Shown: positions 1 through 12,417, counted from the first letter of the stretch. The stretch is DNA of 64,000 nt from Climacium dendroides (GCA_950106755.1 OX467091.1:17129538-17193537); one strand, 5' to 3'. Numbers and translations are program-made. The notes: generated by a model from the letters alone, not told the origin.

Positions 1-2224
1 GAGTGAATTTAACCATGAATTAATTATCCAAGATAAACAAACTAATTTTTTTGATTAAATAGTAGAAGAAGACTTGTTGAAAAGAAAAAAAATCAAGTTT
101 TGTTTTTGAATCTTGTTGTGAATGAGAGTACTTCTAAGAACAACCTTGGTACCCTTCAACTCTTGGTTGTTTTTAAAACATCATCTTTCAATTAGTGCTT
201 GAAGAATGTATGTTGCAAAATATGGTAGGGTTCATTATGGAACCACCTTGTATAATCTAAAACCTAACATATAGAAACTTGCCCTATGTCCTTGGAAGTC
301 CATGGTGGGAATGTGAGAGTGCAAGCAATGTACACATTAAGGCCTAAGAATTGTAACAAAAATTGAAACAAGGGAGAAACTAACAAGAAAAAAATGAAAT
401 TAAATTAGAAAAGTATATACCAAAAAGTCTAAGAGGAATAGGAGGATACACAAGAAGGCATGGGCAAGAGGTTGCTACAAATGGAAGGAAGAGTATAGTG
501 CTAATGGAGAGAGGGTCAATAAGGTATGAGCAAAAGAATTTAATTTTGAATTCAATTCCCAAAAATTTCAAGAAACAAATAGTTCAAAGATTTATATAGA
601 ATTTTGGAACATTTTCCACTATTGGATTTAACATAATTCAATTCCATGTGAATACTATTATGGTAGTAAGTAAATTAGTATTTCTTGACATCTAGTTTCT
701 CTATTTAATTAATGCTTATTAAAAAAACAATAAAGAACAAAAATTTTGGCTAGATTTATTTTCATAGACTTTAAATTCAATTCTTGAATACATTAGCAAC
801 ATATTCAAGTCATGGAACGCATACATTTTTTAAAATCTTTTGAGATAAAATTGCACTATTGAAAATAATTACAACAAACTTAATTTTTGAAGTTTAAACA
901 TTAAGTCTCTGTAGTTGGTTTTATTTTTTACTTTAAATTTGTAAGAAGATATTTGTCAACAAATAAGCTAAAAGATCTACTAGTTGAATCAAGAAAAAGA
1001 TCAAGAAACAATGATTTTGTTGCATTGTGTTTAGAACAATGATTTTTCGTAAGGGAATTTGTCCTTTGTTGTAAAAGAATTGTACGGGTTAATTCTGTAA
1101 GGACGCTGCTTCGGTGACAAACACTCACTCAAATATGATTCTATTTTTGGACCCATAGGTGCATTCTCTATTTCCACAATAACAAAGAAAGTCACCCATT
1201 GAACACTTTGTATCCCCAACATCATTCACACAACGGCTTCTAACAATCAACCAATCATGTTGAAATACTTCATTTTTTTCTCAACATGGGTGAGATATCT
1301 TACTATAGAATGTACACAACATTTGTTTCCAATTGTAGAAATTTATCCTTCTTCACTCTTGTTGTCCTCCACCCCCCAAAAGAAAAAAACAAAAACTCAA
1401 AAGCTAGACATTGTACTAAAGGGAAAAAGCATGGGCAATACTTAATGAATGGCCACCACTTGTCTTCTTCCTACAAACTTTTGGAATCTTCTATCTGAAA
1501 TGAACTCAAGATTGGGCACCAAAAGAATTGAGATTCCTTTTTTTTTTTTTTTCTTTCCAAAGATAAGATATTGAAGCATCATTCATGTGTTTCCAAAAAA
1601 AAGAAAAAGTAAAATAAAATATTGAAAGCGTCTTTTATTTTTCTAGAGTGTAGAGTAAGTCATGTTGTAGGCTTGTCCGGACCAACTGAAGGGTAGAAAC
1701 TCACTGCCATCCAATCTCTCTGGCAACTGTGAAGCTTTCGGTTTCCCCTCCATTGCTTCAGTAGCCAATTTTTCACTGTCTCAAACTGACTCAACCGCCC
1801 CCACGTTACTTGTAATTAAGAAGAAGAAGAAAAAAAATATTTAAAAAAAACTTTTAAAAAGCTTTTTTAAACTATAAAAAAATAACTTTTAAAAAAAGAA
1901 GTAAAAACTCTCTTTCTTCACTTAACCCAAGCCAATCCAAGAGTATGATACAATTTTTCAGTTCTTCCAGTGTGAAAAACAAACAAAAACTTCAACCAGC
2001 TGGGGCATGAGTGAGTGAAAGAAAAAAAATTCCAGTCAAAAAAGAAAATCCCTTCATGTAACTTAACTTACTGCAGTCAATTTACAGTATTTAGCTTATT
2101 GTAACACTTTAATTTTGAAAAAGCTATTGGAGTCAAAATGAACAAAAAGAAAACATCAGCCATGCAGGATTTTAATTTTCAGTTTGTGATTTTTTTGGGG
2201 GGGGGGTACAGCATGCAGGTGCTG
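1..2224. other. AT-rich stretch without supported gene
   Basis: I see no gene or well-bounded element. The stretch is AT-rich with homopolymer runs, such as a T run near 1539-1552 and A/T blocks near 1830-1900. Short open frames at 928-1225 and 1257-1498 overlap on both strands and show no recognisable domain. A segment near 1150 weakly resembles sequence near 10060 and the reverse strand near 41430, suggesting an old dispersed repeat. Confidence 0.6.
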
Positions 2225-2614
2225 TTGGATATGGTGGCCACCTTTTGCTACTGTGCCTAGCTCTTTATTTGGCCGGTCAAATTTGGGGTTTTTGTTGTCA
2301 TTTTCCATATTCTCTTTCTAAAGAAAAATATTCAGGTTTTATGGTTGGGAGGTGAGAGAAGGTTCCAATGCACCAAAGAACTTGACATTTGGATACCGTA
2401 TGCAAAAGTTGGGAAGGATTATCAATGGAAATTGTCCATGTGTTTGAAGGGGGAAGGGGGGAATTGAAAAAAAGTTAAAAAAAGTGAAGAAGGTTTTTAA
2501 AACAATCGGTAGAGGTTTGAAAACGGTTACTTTCTTCCGCACATGTATGTGTTGATTTTGAAGATGTACCTATAAGTGATGATGGCATTTTTAGGTCAGT
2601 GGCTCCCCACCCTA
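2225..2614 (-). mobile_element. TAAGGTAG-group MITE, 'GGTACACC' family, degenerate copy
   Basis: This segment aligns by eye, in reverse orientation, with the well-bounded element at 31187-31447. Shared blocks include GGTTCCAATGCACCAAAGAAC, the run around ATTTGGATACCGTATGCAAAAGTT, and GATGTACCTATAAGTGATGATGG near the right side. The left part also matches 38085-38150. Both ends are too decayed to read a clean inverted repeat, so the boundaries are estimates. It has no coding capacity; the minus-strand open frame at 2339-2542 is incidental to the repeat. Confidence 0.6.
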
Positions 2615-2924
2615 GAGCAATTCCACCGCAAACTCCAAATCACGTGTTACTCTGATAAATTCGGGATTTTTTTCCCCGGGCAATGCTACAATGCTCTACC
2701 CACGCACGCACGCCATTGTTGAGGTCTTTCGAGACCATACGAAATAGAGCTCACATGACGACTCAAACCCTTGACTATGAAGGAATCATTCTCTTTTATG
2801 ATGACTTTGATGATGCAAAGTACTGCAAATTTTGATAAGGTGTTGCTGAGGGATGAAGCATGGATACTAGACTAATTGCGGCTGCTCCATAAGAAGCTGG
2901 GCTTTTTTTCTACTGGAGTATTGT

Positions 2925-3000
2925 CGCCAGTTTTGACATAAAGAAACAAATACCCTGATGTCCCTCCAAATATAATGCAATGGCATGCTACCAGAAACAC
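2925..3000 (+). repeat. Dispersed repeat, single arm of the 57.9-58.2 kb foldback
   Basis: About 75 bp, containing ACCCTGATGTCCCTCCAAAT and the GCAATGGCATGC block, match the right arm of the inverted repeat at 57886-58206 almost base for base, and match its left arm in reverse. Only one arm is recognisable here, so this is a fragment or a diverged copy. The frame reading YPDVPPN-MQWHA appears in all three copies, but one has a stop just upstream, so I do not call it coding. Confidence 0.65.
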
Positions 3001-3713
3001 AAGTTCTACAATTAAAAAAAAATGCTGATAAGAAGCACATTTGCAGGCGGCTTCATTCTATGAAAACCTTTTTCACATTCCATATGAAGTTGAAGCGGTG
3101 GAGCTGCTCTTCACGTAAGTTTATAAGCGGTTTTAGGGTTTTGAAATGTTGTCACTAGCTCTTATCATCCAGCCTTTGTGGCTTGGCTGTTTTTAAATTT
3201 TTGTTTATTTTTAAAAAAAAATTTAACACAATGGGTTTCCATATGTTTTCCCCCCAACAACAAAAAAATTTAATGTTGTGACTAGAATATGGAATATGAT
3301 AAAAATCTGAGGTACAAAATCATCATGCCATACATTATCCAGTCACCTGTAGAGTAATGCTATTGAAAGCATCTATTGACTGTTTCTTGAGGAAAGGCCT
3401 ACCGTATATAAATTTGGGGCCTTTAAATGTTTTTTTTAAAGAGCTGAAATGTTGTCTGCCTGCATGTTTTTAAACACATGGACAATTTCCATTGCAAGGG
3501 GAAACAGTACAGCGCCCCTTTTTTACAAGATATATGTTGTTTTGTCAGATCCCTTATAGCACTGGAATAAAATTGTTCCTCTTGGGACCAAAAAAAAAAA
3601 AGATAAATATTGCCAATGCGATTCTTTTTGGATGCAAGCAAAGGAACCTTTATTGCAAGAAAAAAAAGAAAACAAAGAGTTTAGTCGCGAGTGGTGTAGG
3701 AGGACAAGTGAAA

Positions 3714-4065
3714 CAAGTAAAGAGCAAAGCTATAAACTACATATAAAGTGCCGTTCCGATGTGGCGCTAACCGCCTATGGCAGTTGGAAAACAAAACTAG
3801 TCAAGTAAGGAGCAAAACTATAAACTACATATAAAGTGCCGTTCCGATGTGGCGTTAACCGCCTATGGCAGTTGGAAAACAAAACTAGACAAGTAAGGAA
3901 CAAAACTATAAACTATATATAAAGTGCCATTCCGATGTAGCACTAACCACCTATGGCAGTTGGAAAACAAAACTAGCCAAGTAAGGAGCAAAACTATAAA
4001 CTACATATAAAGTGTCATTCCGATGTAGCGCTAACTGCCTATGGCAGTTGGAAAACAAAACTAGC
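3714..4065 (+). repeat. Tandem repeat, 4 units of 88 bp
   Basis: Four consecutive units start at 3714, 3802, 3890 and 3978, each beginning CAAGTAA and each exactly 88 bp long. They differ by scattered substitutions, mostly G-to-A and C-to-T. Every unit contains a short hairpin around the sequence CCGCCTATGGCAGTT; in the last unit the stem AACTGCC-TAT-GGCAGTT is perfect. The array ends abruptly at 4065 after CTAGC. The units are much less AT-rich than their surroundings. No coding frame runs through the array. Confidence 0.92.
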
Positions 4066-4459
4066 ATGCGGGCTAGGATTCTTATAGAATTTTGACCACT
4101 AAATCACCTTCAGTGTATATGAAAAGCTTTGAAAGACATATAGGTCAAAGTTATGAATTTTATACCATACAAGGGCATCTTCCATACACAACTTGACCTC
4201 AATGCACTCTACAATAAATTGTTTACTTGTCATTGATTCATAATTAAATCATAATTAGAGCTTGGAATTTATATCATTTGAAGTGCATCTTGTAATAACC
4301 TTGAACAAATGCAAAAAAAAAACTTAAAATTGGACATTGGACAACGGAAATATATAATCCACCAAAAATCTAGCTAAAAGACTAAGGAATATAGAGGCCT
4401 TGGCAAATCAAGCAAAATCATACCAACTGCACTACAAAATGTTGTGCAATTTGCCTTCG

Positions 4460-4895
4460 TAAGAGCATCCCTTACAATACATGAGAATGATGAATCCTAA
4501 GAAATGGGGGTGATTTTTATCCCCCCACCGACTATGATCCAAGCCTCAAGAGCTACAATCTTACCAAAGGGAGTGACTTTGCCTACTGTTATAGCTCAAT
4601 TTTGCCTAGTCGGACTAAGTCCTACTATACTTTAAATAATCTACACTTTGAACTTTAGGAAGAATTCACCAAGACCTCTATAATTTTATTTTTTCTATTA
4701 TTTTATTTTCAAAGTTTTCATTGTTGAATGTTGAATGCCAAAATTTGAGTTTTTCTTGTACTTATTCAAAGTGCATTGGAATGCATTTCCAATGATAGAA
4801 ACTTCACGTTCAAATTATTATAAACCAATAAACCAATTAAAAAACTTTTATTTCGAGGGGCCGGTAGTTGGCAGAGCGCACTGAAGGCACTCTAA
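4460..4895 (+). mobile_element. TTAGAGCATCC-group MITE, degenerate
   Basis: The left end reads TAAGAGCATCC, and the right end reads GGCACTCTAA after a GAGGGGCCGGTAGTTGG block. The right half, with TTCCAATGATAGAAACTTCA and the GAGGGGC block, corresponds to 46490-46588 in the larger element at 45316-46588. The terminal repeat has decayed, so the limits are tentative. There is no coding potential. Confidence 0.5.
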
Positions 4896-5116
4896 TAATA
4901 ATAAAGACAAACAATGGTGATGATTGATGACCCTACATAATAACATCATCCTGTTTGCATCTGACATGGCAAGGATCATAACGCCCAATGTGTGATCATT
5001 AAAAAATAAAATAAAATAAATATAAAACTTTAAAAATGGGGCCATGTCCTTTCTGTTGTTGAGTCCAACCGAAAAATAAAATCAGTCAAAGGAAGGAAGG
5101 TGCTTCAACTGAGACT

Positions 5117-5361
5117 GAGTCACAGTAATAGTGTGTGCGACTCTAATTTACCAAAGTCACAGTATATTCAAATAGTCCGATGTGTTGTAATAGTAGTGTG
5201 TATCAGACTCTAGATGACCAAAGTCACAGTATTTTGAATTACACTAATTTGTTGTAGTTGTGTGCTAGACTCTAGTTCACCAAAGTCACAGTATTTTGAA
5301 TTACACTGATTTGTTGTACTTGTAAGACTCTAGTTTACCAAAGTCATGGTATTTTGAATTA
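5117..5361 (+). repeat. Degenerate tandem repeat, about 58-67 bp unit
   Basis: The phrase CCAAAGTCACAGTATTTTGA recurs with starts near 5151, 5218, 5280 and 5338, with a partial unit before the first. Units also share GACTCTAGTTTACC and GATTTGTTGTA blocks. Unit length drifts from 67 to 58 bp through small indels, so this is an ageing minisatellite. No gene overlaps it. Confidence 0.85.
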
Positions 5362-5479
5362 GTGAAGCGTGAAATACCAATTACAGCAAAAATGATTTTT
5401 CTATGCTAAATGTTTTAGGTGACTGTAATTTTGCCTTTCATTGTTAGGACAAATCAGTGTACATTAATTTGAGTAAAAA

Positions 5480-6311
5480 CTCTTCAAATTGTTTTTTTAA
5501 CATATACAATCATAGGATATTGTACTACACTAGTGCAAGAATGCGTGAAAAAAAAATTCAAAAACTTTGACCATATAGATTAGAAGATATTTGCATTTTA
5601 AGTTAAGAAAACAAGGCATTTTTGCACCTTGATCAACTACATTTTTGGGCTTTGAATCTTTTTAACTTAAAAAAATTTTATGCCATTGATTTTGATTTTC
5701 TGATTTTTTATATTGAAGGATTGAGTTGAAAATTTGGAAAAAAAAATCCAATAAAAAAATACTTAATTTTCACACATTAAAAATTGTTAAGTAGAAGTAC
5801 ATTCAAGATTGAAGGAATAATTAAACTGTTAGTAGTTCTAAGATGGAATTGAAACAACAATAATCCCAATGGTAAGATTGTTCTAGCAAGAAAATTTAAT
5901 CCTGCCCAACAATTTTTTTTAATTGTAAAAATTGCATTCACGAATGAATCCTATAAATTATTTTTTCAAGAAGATACTTAAATTGCCCCCCAAAGAAAAT
6001 TGTCCATAACTTTCTCATCTCTAGTCCAAATAGAATGAATCAAAGCTTCAAATGTATACAAAAATATAATCTTTAAGGAAAAAAAAATTCAAAATTCAAA
6101 AATTGAACTTTTTGTGATTTTTTTTGGATTCATGGTGGCATAACTTTTGTTTTCAGGCATCAATCGAAATAAAAATTATATTCCCATGAAGCTAGTTTGA
6201 TTTTCTATCTTCAAAAAAAGTTTTAAAAAATCATGTCAAAAATTGAGATCACACGAGCCTACCCAAAATCCCAAGAATTCCCCGTAGAGACTTTGGGACT
6301 TTCGGAGTTAA
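5480..6311 (+). mobile_element. Long TTAA-group element, left end unclear
   Basis: The right end CTTTCGGAGTTAA at 6299-6311 is a decayed form of the CTTTAGGGGTTAA terminus. Upstream lie the blocks typical of the long family: GACCATATAGATTAGAAGATATTTGCAT, then CATAACTTTCTCATCTCTAG with GAATGAATCAAAGCTT, then GCATAACTTTTGTTTTCAGG, then the CAAGCCTACCCAAAATCC-like tail. The same order is seen in the intact copy at 63206-63791. The left terminus could not be located confidently. Non-coding. Confidence 0.65.
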
Positions 6312-8482
6312 GAGGGCTCCTATTGTTGAGAAGAATTCAACGCAAAAAGAGAAGGATTAACTTTATTAGTAGAGAAAAGAATGTAAACTACCTAGATCGA
6401 ACACAAATATTTTTACCCTAAGCGAATAATAATAATGCTTTGCATCATAGCCAATAATACACATCAACATCCAATACTTATTCTAATGGTACAAAAAAGA
6501 TTTACTACAATGGTTTGTTTCTTTAATGTGTCTAGGGTCTTTTGTCAAATTTTGAATAACCATGAGGTTCTTGTCATTAATACCTACAACATTTGTAAAG
6601 CAAAATATTTAAAGCTATTAACCATAAAAAATCCTTAAATCCAAATTGTGGTTTTTGTTTTCTTGATTTTAAGGGGTGAACTATTATAGTTTGACTAATA
6701 ATAAATTTGGATGTGCAAATTTAAATCTTGCATACAAATTTTTTGTAGCAAATACATATGTATGATTTTGGTCCACATGCAAGTTTGGATGCATTTTCCA
6801 TAAATTATTGAATGTTTTGGCTTCAAAAGTTCAATAGTTTTGTACTTATTGAAGGTCTAGTAAAGAATTTTCACATAGTAGCTTTTCAACACTTGAGGGC
6901 ATGGCACTTCAATTTCTCCTTGAAGGCAATTTTAGGAAGGAAAAAAAAGCTTTTAGACCATGAAATTGCATTAAAACACAAAATAGTTTTTTCCTCTTTT
7001 TTATACTAATTAATACATCAATTCATTACTTAGATTCTACAAGTTATTTTTGCAATTTTAGTGAATTTATCAATATTACTCAATGTTTTGCCTTGATAAA
7101 GGGATCATAGTAATGTAAGTGTATAATTTTGTACAAAATAAATACAAGTTTTAACTTTAGTGTGATAATTTTCAACCCATACATCTACATCATTCTAAAA
7201 TATAAAAATCAAATTCCACACTATATGATATTTCTTGAATTAGAAGGTATCATTTAAGGTTGGATGGTTAATTCATAAAGACATTTTTATAATAAAGTTC
7301 TAAATACATTAGTAACCTTGGGGATGTTCCAAAAAATTCAACATAACTTCAATGAATAAAAACAAAAAACATGAGGTTGAAGTATGGCTACCAAACGTCA
7401 TAGATGGAAAAGAATATATTTTGTTGATTAAGTATCTAGGAGCAAAGGAGATTTTGCACCTTCACCAATGGATATCATTACCCATATACTAATAGGATAA
7501 AATAGTTTAGTAGATTCACCAATTCTATTCACCAAGTCATCTTCTAATGATTCTAAACCCACCCACTCACATTAGAAGAAATTTGAGTTCTCTAAGAGGA
7601 TTGAGTTTGAAGCTTGCCCATTCAAATGAACACTCTTGCAAAGGTAGATGAAGGTTAACTAGCTAGTTTTGTGGCCCGCGTGGTTATCAATGCATCTTAG
7701 CCCAAAATTAAAAATTAAAAACTTCAACATCTAAAATCCAAATGAGACTTTAATTAGTCTGTTCAAAAATCCTAGGAGGGGATATGATCCATGCATTAAT
7801 CTTGAAAGGACAAGATCTATCACCAAGGTAGTCAATAAAAAATAATTGGGGCCAATAGATGCATTACTATACTTATCTCTATAGTGACCTTGAAAGTCAT
7901 CCACCAAACATTTTTTGGCCTCAATGTCCTTACTAAGATAAAAAGATGTATCATAATGGTCACTTTTTCTCAGAAATAGAAGTTTTTTTGGATAGAAACC
8001 AACTCCACTATTGCATAATGTGATGACCAAAAGAAAACCACTAATGTCTAAAATAATTTGTGCTAAAATTATGATAAAATTAACACTATTTGCGTCCAAA
8101 CAAGTCAAATTTTGTTGATTTTAACACAAGCTTAACACAAAATCATGTTGGACAACAAATCCTTGTTGACAACAAACCTTGGAAGGCCTCAAGTTCTTTG
8201 TGATGAATGTAATTAAGAGCATGCCCTATATGTTGCTATGAAAAGAGACCATGATTGCCAAATTGAAGGCCTCCAAACAACATGACAAGAAATGTCTTTG
8301 TACAATCGCATGTGCTTGAGCTCAATGCTTGCAATATTGCAAGTGATGAAGTCCAAAAATAGTTAGTGAAAGACATTGAAGATAATACTATGCCACTTTT
8401 TTGTAATTCAACACAAAATGTCAAATGGAAAAGGAAAGCACAAAAGAAGATTTCCAACTCCACCTTTTGTGAGCAGTGGATC
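6312..8482. other. AT-rich stretch without supported gene
   Basis: There is no bounded element and no convincing gene. A short part near 7780-7860, with GAAAGGACAAGATCTATCACCAAGGTAGTCAA, resembles the dispersed repeats near 56020 and 61290. A 125-codon minus-strand frame spans 7731-8108 through this repeat-related sequence; it has no recognisable motif, and the equivalent repeats elsewhere do not keep it open. Confidence 0.55.
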
Positions 8483-9300
8483 TAAATCCCCAAAGACCCA
8501 AGGGTTTTTCATCAAAAACTACTCAAAACTGCCATTTCTATTGCAAAAGAGCAAAAAAAAATTAATTAAAAAATAAAACCTTAGGTTTAGAAAAAGAGTG
8601 CAGTATATTAGTAGAAGAAATTTCAAGAATTTTGACTACACAAGATATTTGCATTTAAAGTGAAAATTTTCCTACCTCATTTGACTGGATTATAAGACTT
8701 TGATTCTTTTTAAATTAAAATTTTGCACTGCAAATTTTGAATTAAATTTTTTTTCATTGAATATTTTGGTTAAGAATCTAGAAAGAAATTTCTTTTCAAA
8801 AAGGTTTTCATTCTTTGAAAAATTGTTAAGTAGTAGTAGATACTAGACAAAAGGAAAAAATTAAATTGTAAATAGTTTTAAGATGGAGTTGAAACATACT
8901 TGATCCCAACATTGAGATTGTTCTATCAAACAATTTGAACCTTGTGCAATTTTTTTTTCCTGAAAATTGTCAAAATTAAGTAAAAAATGATTAAATACAT
9001 GAAATTATCAAAAAGCTCCATAGCTTTTGCATCACTAATCCAAATAGAATCAAATCTTTTCTTAAAACATTCCAAATTCATTTTTATTTTTTCTTGCCCA
9101 CAACGAAGCATTTTGAGCTTAGGAGGGCATAACTTTTGTTCCTAGGCATCAAATGAGATAAACCAATATTCCCAAAAAACTAATGTTTTTTTTTCTATCT
9201 TTAAGAAAATTTTCAAAAATCACACCAAAAATCAAGATTATAGAAACTTGCCCAAACCTCGAAGTGTCTCTTAAGGGGACATGTGGAGCTTTACCCCTTG
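8483..9300 (+). mobile_element. Long TTAA-group element, decayed ends
   Basis: The interior follows the long-family order: CAAAACTGCCATTTCTATTGC near the left end, then GACTACACAAGATATTTGCATTT, a GTTAAGTAGTAGTAG block, the CATCACTAATCCAAATAGAATC block, GCATAACTTTTGTTCCTAGGC, and a CTTGCCCAAACC tail. The left terminus (ATCTAAATCCCCAAAG) and the right terminus (GGAGCTTTACCCCTTGA) are only distantly like TTAACCCCTAAAG, so this is an old copy. It has no coding capacity beyond incidental short frames. Confidence 0.62.
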
Positions 9301-9507
9301 AAAGTTGAGCCAATCACCATGGAATTATTTGTTTGGGTATTATATGAACTATTGGCTTAAACAAATGAAAAAACACTCATTGGAAGACAAACTACTATAA
9401 AAGACTTGTTTTTTCACACAAAATTTGGAGGATAAATAATGGCATTTCTATCCTATATGGAGAGATTCTTTGTCATTCATTGGCTAGAAAATGTCCTCCA
9501 CTTCATT

Positions 9508-9828
9508 TAAAGCATGTCCACCCATCTTGCAAAAATGTGGTTGGCAAAATGCTAGGCCTTCCATTTTGCAAGCTAGGGGTAGCAATCAACCTCATTGGTT
9601 GGATGTGTGGAGGCCAAGAGAAAGCGGCTCATGGAAGAATTGGGAGAGGGGGGACCATTTTGAAGTAAGAGAGGTTTCAAGGAAGGGGGGACTATTTCTT
9701 GTCATTTGTTGTTTTGTAAGTCGATGGGTGGCTTGCAAAATGGCCCCAATATGCAAGCCTCCCCAGGCTTGCAAGCCCTTCCTCTTAAGAAGTCATCCGT
9801 TTTGCAAGATAGGTGGGAGATGCTCTTA
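9508..9828 (+). mobile_element. TTAGAGCATCC-group MITE, about 320 bp
   Basis: The left end TAAAGCATGTCCACCCATCT, followed by TGCAAAA, mirrors the right end TTTTGCAAGATAGGTGGGAG followed by ATGCTCTTA. The interior has several GCTTGCAAG/CTTGCAA blocks and the CCTCTTAAGAAGTC motif also seen in the copies at 12415-13358. The segment is GC-richer than its surroundings. A 128-codon frame at 9491-9877 crosses the element but lacks any recognisable domain. Confidence 0.75.
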
Positions 9829-10086
9829 TGGATTAAAGGCTAATATTGTAGGGCCACAAAAATACAATCTCGGTTGATATTCCATTGAATATTCAAAATA
9901 CACACCCCAAACAATCAAAATGGCCACTGTGTGTGATGCTATGAAAGGCTATAGAGTATTGATTTGATCTAGTATTTATCAACTTTAACCTTGTACTTAT
10001 CAGCTTTAACCCGAATGCAACTAGCTAGGTAGTCATTCCAATACTTTGGTTATTGGACCAATAGGCACCTTTTTTGTTTCTACAAT

Positions 10087-10382
10087 TAAGGTAGGGTATT
10101 TGAAAAGTTTCTCTACTCCAAAAACGACCACTAACACAATTTTTTTTTCCAATGTATCAACAGTATACATTTTAGGAGGTGGTCACTTTTAGTGACCGTT
10201 GGGTTTCAACTTCAAAAATTCGTAACTAATTCCATGAAGGTTCAAAAAAATGAAATGACCTGGGTTCAATGTCAATTCCATCTTTTTTCCTACAAATCAA
10301 TTCAAGGAGTTTAGTACCTTTGGACAACTTTCTCCAAATGCAATTAGCTCTTAAATGGTTGCTTTTAGAGCAAACTATCCGA
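10087..10382 (+). mobile_element. TAAGGTAG-group MITE, 'GCTCTAAAA' family
   Basis: It starts TAAGGTAGGG and ends with GCTTTTAGAGCAAACTATCC, the inverse of the TAAGGTAGTTTGCTC end of the better copy at 30324-30643. The two share the block TTTCAACTTCAAAAATTCGT and the following AACTAATTCCA-GAAGGT run at about 10205-10245 and 30450-30490. The right boundary is approximate. Non-coding. Confidence 0.72.
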
Positions 10383-10537
10383 ACCCCTTTAGGATGTTCG
10401 ATGCCAAAATTGGCCTATGATTGACAATATGAAAAAATCTACATACAAGACTATGTGAGTCTCAATATTGTTGAAATTTCTAATTGATTAATGTGGGATA
10501 TTATTATTATAGATTTGATGCTCCCACTTGGTTGTTT

Positions 10538-11063
10538 TCAACCCCTAAAGGACCAAATGATCGTTGAACTCACACAAGTGATCTCAAATAAGTGCATATG
10601 AAGTCATTTTTCAAGAATGTTCTTAAAATTTTTCTAATTTGATGCCTACATAAAAAATTATGCTAACATAAACTTCTTTGGTAGCTTGGGCAATTTTGGG
10701 TAGTATGTGTAAAACTCCTCTAATAATTTTGAAATTTGGGAAGTATGGAACCTACATGATACAAGGTGCAAATGCCAAATGAAATCATCTATAGTGTAAA
10801 AATCTCACTTTTGAAAGAATTAAAGTTTGTTGGCCCTATTGGGCAAGATTAAAAAAATTCTTCTAGCTTCAAACATTATAAATTTTCAATTTGTACAGTC
10901 AAAATTTCTCAAAAATTTTCTACACATTTCCTTAGTAGTCTAGTACAAATTTATACATTTGAATTTTGAAAATAATACTTTTTTTCATTTTTTTCTTACT
11001 ACTATAAAAAGTGGCAGTTTTTCATAATTTGCCTAGAATTTGCCTTAGTCCTTCAAAGGTTAA
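10538..11063 (-). mobile_element. Long TTAA-group element (reverse orientation)
   Basis: The left end reads TCAACCCCTAAAGGACC (first base of TTAA changed) and the right end reads CTTCAAAGGTTAA. Near the right side the reverse strand shows the AACTGCCAC block followed by TTTGTACTAGACTAC and AATGTGTAGAAAA, the same order as 33280-33400 in the copy at 33234-33813. It lies in an otherwise unremarkable AT-rich stretch. Non-coding. Confidence 0.72.
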
Positions 11064-11810
11064 TTGGAGGCAATTGATTTTGTTTGGTTTGGTTCAATTC
11101 CGTTGAGGATGAAATTTTGATAGGTGGGGATGGTGTGCAATCACATGTGTCTAGCACATTCATTTGCATATGCCATTTTAATTAGTCAAGAGTTGTAGGA
11201 GGATAGGATTGGCAGGTTGCTCATGCAACACTTTTAATACTACCGTTGGACGGTCTATATGTAAAATTCTTTGTATTATTAATCATAAACCAATTTTGGC
11301 ATCGAACATCCCAAATGGGATTAACCCTCAAGTTAACCATTAAACCATACTAGAGAGCAAACAAGGGTTTATAAATTTTGCAAAATAGTGTGCCCTAAGG
11401 TAAACTAGTCTATAGAATCTATACATCCAATCTTGCTCTCTCGTGTTAAGACCAAGGGATACATATTCAAAAATTTATATCATATAATATATTGTATAAA
11501 ATTTTGTACATTTTTCTACATAAAAATATCCAAAATTATATATGGTTTAGAAATATACAATTTAAAAACACCATATGTGAGTATTTGATGTGTATCAAAA
11601 TTGGCAAAGCAAGTGTATTTCTCCTAGCATAATCAATAGGCTCTTGAGGGTTGTTGATTTTGTAAACTAATCAAGCTTTCAACCTCCTTGAAGCACGGCA
11701 CCTCTAGGGGTGGCTAACACGGCCTTTTCGCAATTCTCTCCATTGTTGCTTCTTGTATTGGTAGGTCTCTTTTTCACTCCTTTTGTCCTATGGTGCGTGA
11801 TCCAATGTTT

Positions 11811-12022
11811 GGGGAGTATCGACCTTTAGTTACAAACCTTTAGCTAGTTGAAATCTAGAATTTCTGAATTGAGTTCAAAATCTTTGAAAAAAACCAACCA
11901 TCTTAGAGGAAAATAAGAGAATATTCTTTATTTTCTTAAGACTTAGCTAAGAATATACTCCAGACAACTAGTTGGTCCAAAATAATGTAGGATCTTAGCT
12001 AGTTGAGCTAATTTTTTTTCCC
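11811..12022 (+). mobile_element. GGGGAG-ended MITE, copy 1 (212 bp)
   Basis: It begins GGGGAGTAT and ends near TTTCCC. The whole interior aligns with the reverse strand of 27528-27736: AAAATCTTTGAAAAAAACC, a GAGGAAAATAAGAGAATATTC block, a TTGGTCC-AAAATGTAGGATC-like block and TTAGCTAGTTGAGCTAA. Near-equal lengths and opposite orientations indicate two insertions of one small element. The ends are more decayed here than in the second copy. Confidence 0.8.
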
Positions 12023-12168
12023 AAATTATGGCGTGTATTTTTCTTCTTGCAGTAAAGGTTACCTTTGTTTATGTAAAAAAAATTAATTGAGCTCAAAATG
12101 AGACGAATACGTACCCCTCTCTTCATGGTAATAATGAAGTCATCTATCAACCTTCAACTAAAAGGGCT

Positions 12169-12417
12169 TTAACCCCTGAGCACCCTAGCAACCCAAATTT
12201 AGCCTCTCCAATTTGAAAAACGTTTGTGTTTGACTATTATAATCTTTTGAGTGGTATGGTCAAAGGACATGTCATTTTCCCCACACCTCATGGTCTTTCT
12301 TGACTACCAATTGGTTTGGTTGAATTATGTGCATTTCTTATTAGGAGAAAATTTGAATGGAATGAATTTGCAAAGGTTTGGATTTCACTAAATTTGCTTT
12401 GGGCGCTCAGGGGCTAA
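12169..12417 (+). mobile_element. Short TTAA-group MITE, 'TGAGCG' family (249 bp)
   Basis: It starts TTAACCCCTGAGC and ends GGGCGCTCAGGGGCTAA, an inverted pair with one substitution in the terminal TTAA. The copy at 62664-62912 has the same length, orientation and interior (GACTATTATAATCTTTT, GGTATGGTCAAAGGA, GGAATGAATT blocks). The nested copy at 13042-13241 is a third member. The element abuts the TTAGAGCATCC element on its right. No open frame is conserved between copies. Confidence 0.88.

Noticed and set aside
3714..4065. 88-bp repeats with hairpins as a CRISPR array or tRNA-like cluster
   Set aside because: The units are contiguous with no unique spacers, and they have no tRNA-type internal promoter or acceptor stem; this is an ordinary tandem repeat.
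7731..8108. 125-codon minus-strand frame
   Set aside because: It overlaps sequence related to a dispersed repeat whose other copies do not keep the frame, and no motif is recognised.
9491..9877. 128-codon plus-strand frame
   Set aside because: It covers the TTAGAGCATCC MITE at 9508-9828 and is not open in the other copies.
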